A stretch of 22,483 nt of DNA from a virus. Shown piece by piece: positions 13,294-19,202 of this stretch; position 1 is the stretch's first letter, and each line of letters opens with the position of its first letter. The translations under genes were made by a program, and so were the position numbers. Under the pieces are notes generated by a model. That model was given only the letters and a program-made list of their open reading frames with translations, had not been told where the DNA came from and searched no databases. Location of the stretch: positions 1 through 22,483 of IMG/VR virus record IMGVR_UViG_3300002460_000178. One strand, 5' to 3'.

Positions 13294-13992
13294 TCAAACC
13301 TTTTTGCTTTTAGCTGCAACACCCGGAATGTTCATTGCCCCTTTTAAACTTCTTGCCAATCCATTTAAGACTGTCATATCCGGCAAAAGAAAAGTTATGG
13401 GTTGTTTGCCCTCTGCTACCGCCTTGACAAGCATTTTCAAATCAACCATTTCAGCAGACCAGCTTTCCCTGCCTGCCGTTAATCTTGATGCTGGCGGCGC
13501 AGACTTTGGAATGATTATTGTTGCCGGCGTAGATATTGGAGCGTTGATAATCGCCTCTGCTTCTGCAATCTCTCCAGCCTCTTCTGCTAATATTGCCATT
13601 TCAAGGGCTTCTGCTTCTGCCAGCTTCCTTGCCTCTGCTTCACGCTGTCTTTGCTCCTCACGCCTTTGTCTTTCCTGTTCATCATCCCATATAATACACT
13701 TACTTTTTAGAATCTTTCTCGCTTCTATTAGAGGGTCAATTGCATCACTAAGGCGCTTTTTGTGATATTGATAATTCTCATACGCCCTTTTTCTGGAATC
13801 ATCAAGGTCGGCAAATCGGGCATCCTCCATTTTTTTTAGGGCCTGAACCAAGTCCTCTGCTAAAAGCCTGTCATCATTGCCTGCAATCTTTAATTGCTCA
13901 ACCTGTGTGATTAATGCAGTTGATTGTTTTTCTATTTCATGTTCAGGTATTGTTACCGCCTTACTGATTGCTTCTGATACGATTGTTTCCAT
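13294..13992 (-). CDS. Phage coiled-coil protein of recombination cluster
   Basis: This 232-residue protein is mostly helical: a charged coiled coil (about residues 55-145, with ERQRREEQRQREAEARKLAE) and a globular C-terminus WSAEMVDLKMLVKAVAEGK, PITFLLPDMTVLNGLARSLK, then IPGVAAKSKK. That C-terminal pattern is a widespread phage protein domain usually found near RecT/Erf and RecB-like nuclease genes. Its role is unestablished as far as I know; it may help ssDNA annealing or nuclease control. It begins just after the nuclease gene's stop, with AGGAGG upstream. Confidence 0.75.
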   Translation of the reverse strand: METIVSEAISKAVTIPEHEIEKQSTALITQVEQLKIAGNDDRLLAEDLVQALKKMEDARFADLDDSRKRAYENYQYHKKRLSDAIDPLIEARKILKSKCIIWDDEQERQRREEQRQREAEARKLAEAEALEMAILAEEAGEIAEAEAIINAPISTPATIIIPKSAPPASRLTAGRESWSAEMVDLKMLVKAVAEGKQPITFLLPDMTVLNGLARSLKGAMNIPGVAAKSKKV

Positions 13993-13993
13993 T

Positions 13994-14617
13994 TTATTTT
14001 TCCTCCTTTAAAAGTCCATTATTTTTTTTCCACTGATGCACTGTAAGAAAGTTTAAAAATATATCCCTGTTATGCCTGTAATCCTTGCTGCAATCCAATG
14101 ATAGTTTATATCCGCCGTCTATATCAAGATAAAGGCAGTGCATAGCAAACGGCACAATGACATCTTTATTAATTCCACTCCAGTTCACATTGACTATATC
14201 CGGCGTGCCAGCGAACATATGTGTTTTGTGAAATAAGGGCTCCTCATAAGTCAATTCAGCCTTCTCGCCATCGGCAGTCTGCCCCTCCCTGATAAGTAAA
14301 GAATATGCAGCCAATTGCAAAACATTTGCTGGCTGAGGCACACCCGCCTTAATATCAATCAGAATATTTTTCAGCTTCCCATTCTCCTTTAGAAACTTCT
14401 TATAGCCCTCAAGATATTTGGCAAGTGTAGGGTCAAGAGAGTTTTCATTGAGGTCATTCATATTGTAGAGATGTATAGCTTCATGCACTTTGCTGCCTCT
14501 GTCTCTATTGTATTCGCTGTCATTGCCGAAGAAGGAATACGGCAATACGGAGGTAACGCTGGGCAACTCAATATCACCACAAAAATATTTATGGGTCTCT
14601 TTTATAAATTTAAACAT
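13994..14617 (-). CDS. PD-(D/E)XK (RecB-like) nuclease with swapped motif order
   Basis: This 207-residue protein contains every motif of the phage RecB-like exonuclease group, but in an unusual order. Residues 1-76 are canonical: HKYFCGDIELPSVTSVLP, then RGSKVHEAI (40-48) and a helix ending GYKKFLKENG. Next, too early, comes IDIKAG (87-92, D88 and K90 of DxK) with QLAAY (101-105). Only then comes EEPLFHKTHMFAGTPDIV (125-142, D140), which normally precedes DIKAG. The rest, CLYLDIDGGYKL and FLNFLTVHQWKK, is canonical. The likely role is an exonuclease partner of the Bet annealing protein. Whether it is active is uncertain. Confidence 0.8.
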   Translation of the reverse strand: MFKFIKETHKYFCGDIELPSVTSVLPYSFFGNDSEYNRDRGSKVHEAIHLYNMNDLNENSLDPTLAKYLEGYKKFLKENGKLKNILIDIKAGVPQPANVLQLAAYSLLIREGQTADGEKAELTYEEPLFHKTHMFAGTPDIVNVNWSGINKDVIVPFAMHCLYLDIDGGYKLSLDCSKDYRHNRDIFLNFLTVHQWKKNNGLLKEEK

Positions 14618-14636
14618 TTATTTAGCTATTTCCTTA

Positions 14637-14828
14637 TTACAAGAGACTGAAAATCCTTACTGGAACCACCTCAACTTTTGTATATTCAGGGCTTGCAAAA
14701 CTCAGTCTTGCTGCTGAATCTAAAACATATTTGTCAGCATGCACCCAAGAGGCTAATATTTTTCCGTCAACTCTTATAGCCCATCCTGCGGTAGACTTAC
14801 AAAGAAAAAAAAGAAGAGATTTAAACAT
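14637..14828 (-). CDS. 63-aa hypothetical protein
   Basis: The ATG at 14828 has GGGAGG 8 nt upstream. The protein starts with a short hydrophobic segment (MFKSLLFFLCKSTAGWAI) and continues VDGKILASWVHADKYVLDSA with beta-strands at the end (VEVVPVRIF). It begins about 35 nt after the leftmost attC-like site. It may be a phage gene, or the gene of a cassette whose other end is lost. No family recognised. Confidence 0.65.
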   Translation of the reverse strand: MFKSLLFFLCKSTAGWAIRVDGKILASWVHADKYVLDSAARLSFASPEYTKVEVVPVRIFSLL

Positions 14829-14860
14829 ATATGCTTCCTCCCTTTAAATTTAGATTCTCA

Positions 14861-14909
14861 CATAACCAACGGGTCGAGCGGTCAATGCCGCTCATCCTTG
14901 GTGTTAGAA
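14861..14909. repeat. attC-like site C (integron cassette recombination site)
   Basis: The outer cores are TAAC (14863-14866) and GTTA (14903-14906). The arms are CCAA-C-GG (14866-14872) against CCTTGG (14896-14901), and the inner stem is GAGCGG (14876-14881) against CCGCTC (14888-14893) around a short loop. The size of about 49 bp, the two-box arms with a bulged base and the GTTAGAA end match integron attC. The TAA stop of the methyltransferase is the complement of the TTA in the core. Confidence 0.72.
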
Positions 14910-15452
14910 TTTCCAAAACAAACACCAATGCGTTTTCTGCGCCTTGCCCGATGGATGACCAAAGAGCGGTTTATTTGGAGTGCATCTCAGAATTTCCGAT
15001 AGTGGTATGTCGCACTCGTTCCATTTAAATATCAGAACGCCACCACTTTTCAGGACACGGAAACACTCGCTGAACCCACGACTCAAATCGTCGTGCCATG
15101 TTTCGCGGTCCAGCCGTCCGTAACATTGTGCCATATAACTATTTTCGCCAAGGAACAAATGCGGTGGATCAAACACAACAATCTGGAATGTCTCGTCAGG
15201 GTATTCCATTGCGCGAAAATCATGAACTTTATCCGGCAAGCATTTTCTTATGCGAGCGTCTTTCCCACTGCCAACTACTTTCGATGGCATTACACGACAA
15301 TCGGCAAAAAGCACATTCGGGTTTTCCTTATCAAACCAGAATGCTCTATCCCCACAACATGCGTCGAGTATAGGTGGAAATTCTAACAAATCGTTCAAAA
15401 CAGACTCCCTTCGGTCGCCGCTTAACTCAGCGTTATCCCTTTTTTTTCTCAT
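14904..15452 (-). CDS. Class I SAM-dependent methyltransferase on an integron-like cassette
   Basis: This 182-residue methyltransferase has the SAM-binding start ILDACCGDRAFWFDKENP (residues 28-45), VVFDPPHLF (catalytic-type DPPH, about 91-99), and FRVLKSGGVLIFKWNE. The group is common in prophages and mobile DNA, where N6-adenine or similar amino methylation is suspected from DPPH. It is flanked by attC-like sites on both sides, and its stop codon lies on the left core. Residues 6-24 are translated from the right attC-like site, so the N-terminus is site-encoded if ATG 15452 is used. A TTG at 15389 is an alternative. No good SD precedes either start. Confidence 0.82.
   Translation of the reverse strand: MRKKRDNAELSGDRRESVLNDLLEFPPILDACCGDRAFWFDKENPNVLFADCRVMPSKVVGSGKDARIRKCLPDKVHDFRAMEYPDETFQIVVFDPPHLFLGENSYMAQCYGRLDRETWHDDLSRGFSECFRVLKSGGVLIFKWNECDIPLSEILRCTPNKPLFGHPSGKAQKTHWCLFWKF
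15381..15438. repeat. attC-like site B, closely matching classical attC
   Basis: On the plus strand the left arm reads TTCTAACAAATCGTTCAA and the right arm CCGCTTAACTCAGCGTTA. From memory, the aadA cassette attC has TCTAACAATTCGTTCAA and CGGCTTAACTCAAGCGTTA in the same positions: nearly identical apart from one missing A on the right and one changed base on the left. Cores are TAAC (15384-15387) and GTTA (15432-15435). The middle, about 15404-15415, holds a short GAC/GTC stem. This is the strongest of the three sites. Confidence 0.88.
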
Positions 15453-15609
15453 CGGGTGCGTGTTTTTTCGCCGCGCTGATGAACAACAAAATGTCGTTCA
15501 GGTGTCCGATAAAGCCCATTCTTTTTGTTTTCGGGATTGCCTCAATCAGCTCGTCAATTGCTTTCATTGTCTCGTCTGCTTCCTGTTTTGTAAATTCGCC
15601 CTGTGCCAT
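15433..15609 (-). CDS. 58-aa cassette protein of unknown function
   Basis: I chose ATG 15609, which has GGAGG 5 nt upstream, over a longer frame reaching 15648. The protein starts MAQGEFTKQEADETMKAIDE and is predicted fully helical, with IPKTKRMGFIGHLNDILLFI near the middle and a lysine-rich tail. The stop TAA is the complement of the crossover TTA of attC-like site B. The gene lies between sites A and B in a segment of about 258 bp, the size of a small integron cassette. Unknown small helical proteins are common in cassettes. Confidence 0.78.
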   Translation of the reverse strand: MAQGEFTKQEADETMKAIDELIEAIPKTKRMGFIGHLNDILLFISAAKKHAPDEKKKG

Positions 15610-15640
15610 AGAATCCTCCGTTGAAATTAGAATGAACGGG

Positions 15641-15698
15641 ATAACCAAAAAATCGACAGCGACGCGCTACGCTTGCGCGTCATTTTGGCGTTAGCTAT
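15641..15698. repeat. attC-like site A
   Basis: Cores are TAAC (15642-15645) and GTTA (15690-15693). Arm CCAAAA (15645-15650) pairs with TTTTGG (15683-15688), and the inner perfect stem GACGCGC (15661-15667) pairs with GCGCGTC (15675-15681) around TACGCTT. The right end GGCGTTAGC is typical of the attC R' box. A 7-nt asymmetric bulge lies on the left arm. The stop of the next leftward gene is again the core TAA. Confidence 0.8.
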
Positions 15699-15894
15699 CT
15701 ATAATCACCATTGTTTCGGCATCAATCAGCTTCGTTTTGATTCCGACATCAAGCAGCCTTGATGCTAATTCATTATCAAGGAACTCATTCAGGCCAAATT
15801 CGCCTGTAAGGTAATTCCTAAGAATAATAGCCACATCTGCCAGTTTTCTTATCTCTTTATTCATATTTACCCTTGTTGGTTCTTTTCCACTCAT
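15691..15894 (-). CDS. 67-aa hypothetical protein ending on an attC core
   Basis: I chose ATG 15894 (MSGKEPTRVNMNKEIRK), with GGAGGG 7 nt upstream and ATGA overlap with the small membrane gene before it. The protein is helical (KLADVAIILRNYLTGEFGLN) with a C-terminal VGIKTKLIDAETMVIIDS. Its TAA lies on the crossover TTA of site A, as for the two cassette genes. It may be a cassette gene itself, or a phage gene whose TAAC stop context served as the insertion point. Confidence 0.72.
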   Translation of the reverse strand: MSGKEPTRVNMNKEIRKLADVAIILRNYLTGEFGLNEFLDNELASRLLDVGIKTKLIDAETMVIIDS

Positions 15895-16049
15895 TCCCCA
15901 ACCCTCCATGTTTTAAATTCTATACGCCATGCTATAAACCAAAGAGCGAATACTGAAAAAATTCCAACAACCATCCCAATATATGAGTGCCCTATACTTG
16001 AAAACAATATCCAAATAGGCCAAAAAATTTGTGCATAAACAACATACAT
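15891..16049 (-). CDS. Small membrane protein, 52 aa
   Basis: The ATG at 16049 follows GGAG and the previous stop (TAATATG). Two hydrophobic stretches are visible: VVYAQIFWPIWILFSSIG and YIGMVVGIFSVFALWFIAW (residues 24-41), followed by a short basic tail. It probably spans the inner membrane twice. Small early membrane proteins of phages often act in superinfection exclusion or host takeover, but nothing here proves that. Its TGA overlaps the next ATG. Confidence 0.72.
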   Translation of the reverse strand: MYVVYAQIFWPIWILFSSIGHSYIGMVVGIFSVFALWFIAWRIEFKTWRVGE

Positions 16050-16050
16050 A

Positions 16051-16608
16051 TTATTCTCCGTTATTTTTGTTTTTTAAACTCTCATTACGCCATGCTTCTA
16101 AATTACAGGCAGCCGTTAACTCCTCACAGAACATAAGCCATACTGCTTTGTCGCCAGCCCTGAGATAAGGAGCCGCCAACTGCATCGTTCCATGTGCGTT
16201 GCAGTAGTAGGTGAAGGCTTCACCATGCGAGCCCCACAAGTTCATCAGGCCAAAGCAACTGGCAAGTGCCTGAATGCTTGCGCCATGCGGCGATGCCAGA
16301 ACCTCTTCGCCATGCGCAAAAATCCAATCAAGGTCGCTTTTTTCCTTACACTCGGCTTCTGTTTCGTCCCTCCATTGCTTTAGTTTATCCAGCCTTGCAG
16401 GTTCAATCAGCATCAGTTGTCTTTCGTAATACCATGAACTCTCGCCACGGCCTTTAATGTATAAGGTGTAGCCTTCGTGGTTATTACCGCCATATTGGTC
16501 GGCGTAGCTTCCAATCACAATGGCCTCCCAGTCTGCCTTAAAGTGGCTCATACTTGGGCCAAGGTCTTTGGCTATGCGAACCCAATCACCCTTCTGAAAC
16601 TTCTGCAT
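16051..16608 (-). CDS. Conserved phage hypothetical protein
   Basis: This 185-residue protein has two parts. The N-terminal domain looks like a small beta-barrel: KGDWVRIAKDLGPSMSHF, AIVIGSYADQYGG, then LYIKGRGESSWYYERQLMLI (residues about 49-68). The C-terminal half includes KSDLDWIFAHGEEVLASPHG and FGLMNLWGSHGEAFTYYCNA. I recognise it as a widespread uncharacterised phage protein but know no function. Its DNA is richer in GC than neighbouring genes, hinting at separate acquisition. It is placed just after the Bet gene in the operon. Confidence 0.75.
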   Translation of the reverse strand: MQKFQKGDWVRIAKDLGPSMSHFKADWEAIVIGSYADQYGGNNHEGYTLYIKGRGESSWYYERQLMLIEPARLDKLKQWRDETEAECKEKSDLDWIFAHGEEVLASPHGASIQALASCFGLMNLWGSHGEAFTYYCNAHGTMQLAAPYLRAGDKAVWLMFCEELTAACNLEAWRNESLKNKNNGE

Positions 16609-16614
16609 TATAGA

Positions 16615-17514
16615 TTATCCTTCTTCTCCGGGAATCCTTTCAATCTCCGGCTCTATCACTTTCAGGCTGACAATATTTGCATATACCTTATCGCCATAAG
16701 GGGTATTCTTATATTCAATCGCTGCTGATAATCCCGCCTCTGCCGCCTTCTTAGCATCTGTCGCAATGGTCTCAGAGAAAGTGCTGTATTCCTTATCAGC
16801 ATGGATTGTATATTTTGTCCATGCCTTGCCGTCTTTTAAGCCTGTCTTCATTGTTACCTTTTCAATTCCTGTAACTATTGTCTCGGTGCCGACCTCCGGA
16901 GCTTCTGGCTTCTTTTCTGATTTAGATTGCGGAGGGGTAATGGGGGGCTTATCATCAACCGGCATATTGATAGTATTTTCTGGTAATTCCCGGATATGAT
17001 TTATTTCTTCAGGTGAATACATGCCGCCAAAATCTTCAGGGAAGGCTTCTCTTAATGCTTGCACAAGAGCCACCTTCTTCAACATTGTTTTGCCCTTCTC
17101 TCTCCACATTTTATTGAGGCTTCCATCCCCTTTTTTACCTGCATACTCATCAAAATCAACCTCTATGGAAATCGGCACCTGATACCCTTCAATATATATT
17201 TTAGCCCATGCCTTTTTACCATCTTCACTGATTCCTGTTTCGTGTCCTTTATATCGTGGATTTTTAACTGCCCTCTTTAAAAATGTTTCCTTACCTGTTA
17301 CCATTGTTGCTTTTTCGCTGCCATACTTAATTAGATAGGCTTCCCTTAGAAACGGATTAAGATTCTGATATTTACAAAGCGCCATAAACATCATAATTTC
17401 TTGATCCGTTACCTTGCCCTCGCCATTGACAAGATACTTCCTTACGATAGCTGGCGTTAGCTGTACTTCCTGCCCTGTTAATGTTTGATACTTTACTAAC
17501 TCTTGATTCTCCAT
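16615..17514 (-). CDS. bet: Bet/RecT-type ssDNA annealing protein with C-terminal extension
   Basis: This 299-residue protein matches the phage recombination protein Bet family over residues 1-180: MMFMALCKYQNLNPFLREAY, KATMVTGKETFLKRA (69-83), MWREKGKTMLKKVALVQALR and EAFPEDFGGMYSPEE. It anneals complementary ssDNA after exonuclease resection and works with the nuclease at 13994-14617. After a proline and charge-rich linker (185-215) a second domain follows with beta-rich GKAWTKYTIHADKEYSTFSE and YGDKVYANIVSLKV, an OB-like pattern. That tail may bind ssDNA, making an SSB-like fusion. GGAGG precedes the ATG. Confidence 0.9.
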   Translation of the reverse strand: MENQELVKYQTLTGQEVQLTPAIVRKYLVNGEGKVTDQEIMMFMALCKYQNLNPFLREAYLIKYGSEKATMVTGKETFLKRAVKNPRYKGHETGISEDGKKAWAKIYIEGYQVPISIEVDFDEYAGKKGDGSLNKMWREKGKTMLKKVALVQALREAFPEDFGGMYSPEEINHIRELPENTINMPVDDKPPITPPQSKSEKKPEAPEVGTETIVTGIEKVTMKTGLKDGKAWTKYTIHADKEYSTFSETIATDAKKAAEAGLSAAIEYKNTPYGDKVYANIVSLKVIEPEIERIPGEEG

Positions 17515-17532
17515 TTTACTCCTCCTTTTGGT

Positions 17533-17796
17533 TTATATATCCTCAATTATTATCCTTTTGCTCCCTGTAATCATTATTTCCTGCCTCTTTTTGCCTACTT
17601 GAGTAGGCATAATCTCCACGCCACTTGATTTTCTGCTACCCTTCCCGCCAATGCCCTGTCTTGCAGGGTTCTTGCCGAGCCTGAAAGGATATAAACAGCA
17701 ATCCAGACTCGTGCAAAGTGCCGGCGCTTTTTGATTGTCGCCTTGGCATAAAATGCAGAAGGCTCTGATTGATTTTATGGGTGTTTTTTTATTCAT
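17533..17796 (-). CDS. Small zinc-binding phage protein
   Basis: I chose ATG 17796 (MNKKTPIKSIRAFCILC), which overlaps the VRR-NUC stop by 8 nt. A longer frame goes to 17817. The 87-residue protein has CILCQGD, then LCTSLDCCLYPFRLGKNPAR (about residues 27-46), a cysteine arrangement common in small phage proteins next to RecT and VRR-NUC genes. It is probably zinc-binding. The C-terminus is basic (GGKGSRKSS). Its role in recombination or replication is inferred from position. Confidence 0.72.
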   Translation of the reverse strand: MNKKTPIKSIRAFCILCQGDNQKAPALCTSLDCCLYPFRLGKNPARQGIGGKGSRKSSGVEIMPTQVGKKRQEIMITGSKRIIIEDI

Positions 17797-18109
17797 CGGT
17801 CTTCTTCTGAAAATCAATTATGTCATCAATGCTCCTGACTATCAAATAATTACACCCTGATTCTGTGAGCCGATGCTGGAATTCTACTTGATAAGGGCTT
17901 TGCCTGCCTTTAGCTGTTTTACACTCAATGAATAACACCTGTCCATTCCGGCAAGCGATAATATCAGGGATGCCTTTGTGCGCTCCTAATCCCTGCAAAA
18001 CTGAAAAGCAAAACCAGCCGGTCATGCTGAGATACCGTTTGACATCTCGCTTAATTAAGGTTTCAGGTGTTAATTTCTTTCGCTCATGGCAGCTATGTGA
18101 TAATTTCAA
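17789..18109 (-). CDS. VRR-NUC family nuclease
   Basis: This 106-residue protein is a stand-alone VRR-NUC domain of the PD-(D/E)XK superfamily: LGAHKGIPDIIACRNGQVLF (residues 41-60; IPD, D49) and IECKTAKGRQSPYQVEFQHR (61-80; ExK, E62 and K64). Such phage enzymes resolve branched or flapped DNA during replication and recombination. The start is TTG at 18109 inside the TGA of the preceding gene (TTGA), with AAGGAGAAGG upstream. It stands between hypothetical genes and Bet in the early operon. Confidence 0.9.
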   Translation of the reverse strand: MKLSHSCHERKKLTPETLIKRDVKRYLSMTGWFCFSVLQGLGAHKGIPDIIACRNGQVLFIECKTAKGRQSPYQVEFQHRLTESGCNYLIVRSIDDIIDFQKKTDE

Positions 18110-18366
18110 TCCTTCTCCTTTTTGAGTTCAAGGTATTTTTCCACCTTTTTACTTTCTTTCAATAGCTTCTCTACGGCTTCAATAATATACTGCCATTCTT
18201 CATTATCAAATCTCACTGTATCTTTTTCATTAAAGCCGCTTTGGGATATAACAATAAACGGCCCGCCCGCCTCGTCTTCTATTCTAATCTCTGTTGCCAT
18301 TTCATCAAAGATAGGCTTTCCTTCTGGCAACACAACAAGTGATTTTATTACTATTTGATATTTCAT
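18106..18366 (-). CDS. 86-aa hypothetical protein
   Basis: The ATG at 18366 overlaps the stop of the preceding gene (ATGA) and is preceded by GGAGGAG. It begins KYQIVIKSLVVLPEGKPIFD, has a beta pattern (TEIRIEDEAGGPFIVISQSG) and a C-terminal helix, ending KKEKD, whose codons provide the SD for the VRR-NUC gene. No family recognised. Its position just upstream of a nuclease suggests a recombination-linked role, without direct evidence. Confidence 0.72.
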   Translation of the reverse strand: MKYQIVIKSLVVLPEGKPIFDEMATEIRIEDEAGGPFIVISQSGFNEKDTVRFDNEEWQYIIEAVEKLLKESKKVEKYLELKKEKD

Positions 18367-18803
18367 TTCTCCTCCACCAGTTCAACTTGGTCTGGAGACC
18401 AAAAGAACATTAAACCAACATTATATGTCCATGATGTTTCACCATTACTATAAAAATAAACCTTTCCATCCATGAATTTTGCAAAATGCCTTTTTAATTT
18501 CTGACCATGTTCATCGGTTACTATTATCTTTGCATCAACTGGCACTTTTGACCAGTCAACTCCTTCCTTGATGTCCCTGAGCCATCCCTTGCGCCAGTAA
18601 GTATTAAAACTTACTGCATCTTTATTAACATAGTCATAGATATCATCATAGATGCAAGGTTCAAGCGTTATTTCTATTCCAGCAAGAGAGTTCATTAGTC
18701 GCGTATAATCATAAGCTCCTTTTTTATCTTCACCCTCAAAATTAAAACATCCTTTCTGCTCTGTTATTTCCTCTGCACTTAAAGCTATCCCTGTTATTGT
18801 CAT
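18363..18803 (-). CDS. Conserved phage hypothetical protein
   Basis: This 146-residue protein has DWSKVPVDAKIIVTDEHGQK (about residues 83-102), then KRHFAKFMDGKVYFYSNGET and SWTYNVGLMFFWSPDQVELV. The 'dW.kVPvdtki.V.d..g....rhFa.y..GkvY.f..G.tSWT' pattern is a widespread uncharacterised phage domain, probably a small beta-barrel. The function is unknown. GGAGGAGGG precedes the ATG at 18803, and the stop overlaps the next gene. Confidence 0.78.
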   Translation of the reverse strand: MTITGIALSAEEITEQKGCFNFEGEDKKGAYDYTRLMNSLAGIEITLEPCIYDDIYDYVNKDAVSFNTYWRKGWLRDIKEGVDWSKVPVDAKIIVTDEHGQKLKRHFAKFMDGKVYFYSNGETSWTYNVGLMFFWSPDQVELVEEK

Positions 18804-18824
18804 AAGTCCCTCCTCCTTAATTAA

Positions 18825-18992
18825 TTAAACTGGCAGGCGGGCTTTGATACCCGCATGTTCCCCTTCAGCAAGTGGGACGCAGGGAACTATGAAGTAATTA
18901 TCGGTGCGCCACGCACCGCCCACTTTCACAGCGTCTACTTTTCGGCCATTTGCCTGTATTAATCTTATAGGAACATGAACCGCTTCTGCCAC
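18825..18992 (-). CDS. 55-aa hypothetical protein with GTG start
   Basis: I read this gene from GTG 18992, with AAAGG 6 nt upstream. It encodes AEAVHVPIRLIQANGRKVDA, then VGGAWRTDNYFIVPCVPLAE, and ends GIKARLPV, a compact beta-rich pattern with high GC relative to its neighbours. No in-frame ATG exists. The codon GGT GCG TGG CGC ACC stretch forms an 11-15 nt hairpin in the DNA, but coding is more convincing than an RNA. No family recognised. Confidence 0.55.
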   Translation of the reverse strand: MAEAVHVPIRLIQANGRKVDAVKVGGAWRTDNYFIVPCVPLAEGEHAGIKARLPV

Positions 18993-19006
18993 TGCCAGCC
19001 TTTATA

Positions 19007-19174
19007 TTAAAAGTTCACTTTCTTAGCACAAGTCCACCTGTTCAACTTACTATTACTGTAAGCCCATCTCCATATTCTAAATTGATGACTTGAATTTTTC
19101 CAGTCCTTCATACATTCGTTTATCATGCTACCATCACAATAAGATGCACATGGACAATCTTCGCAACACGGCAT
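19007..19174 (-). CDS. 55-aa cysteine-rich protein
   Basis: I chose ATG 19174 (MPCCEDCPCASYCDGSM), with AAGGAG 10 nt upstream, over a GTG at 19195. Six cysteines occur within the first 25 residues, followed by WKNSSHQFRIWRWAYSN and one more cysteine. Dense CxxC spacing suggests zinc or an iron-sulphur cluster. It lies between the transglycosylase and the 55-aa gene. No family recognised. Confidence 0.62.
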   Translation of the reverse strand: MPCCEDCPCASYCDGSMINECMKDWKNSSHQFRIWRWAYSNSKLNRWTCAKKVNF

Positions 19175-19202
19175 ACTATTTTTTCTCCTTTCCACTGCCT
19201 AT

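Noticed and set aside
15093-15386. Rightward ORF inside the methyltransferase cassette
   Set aside because: The plus-strand protein has random composition, while the minus-strand frame has clear SAM-binding and DPPH motifs. It is a shadow.
14850-16050. Integron integrase gene next to the attC-like sites
   Set aside because: All nearby frames are accounted for by the methyltransferase and small genes. No tyrosine recombinase motif (R..HxxR..Y) was seen in the window.
18840-18990. GC-rich non-coding RNA near 18.9 kb
   Set aside because: A GGTGCG/CGCACC hairpin drew attention, but a GTG-started frame with a protein-like 55-aa product covers the region, so coding is more likely.
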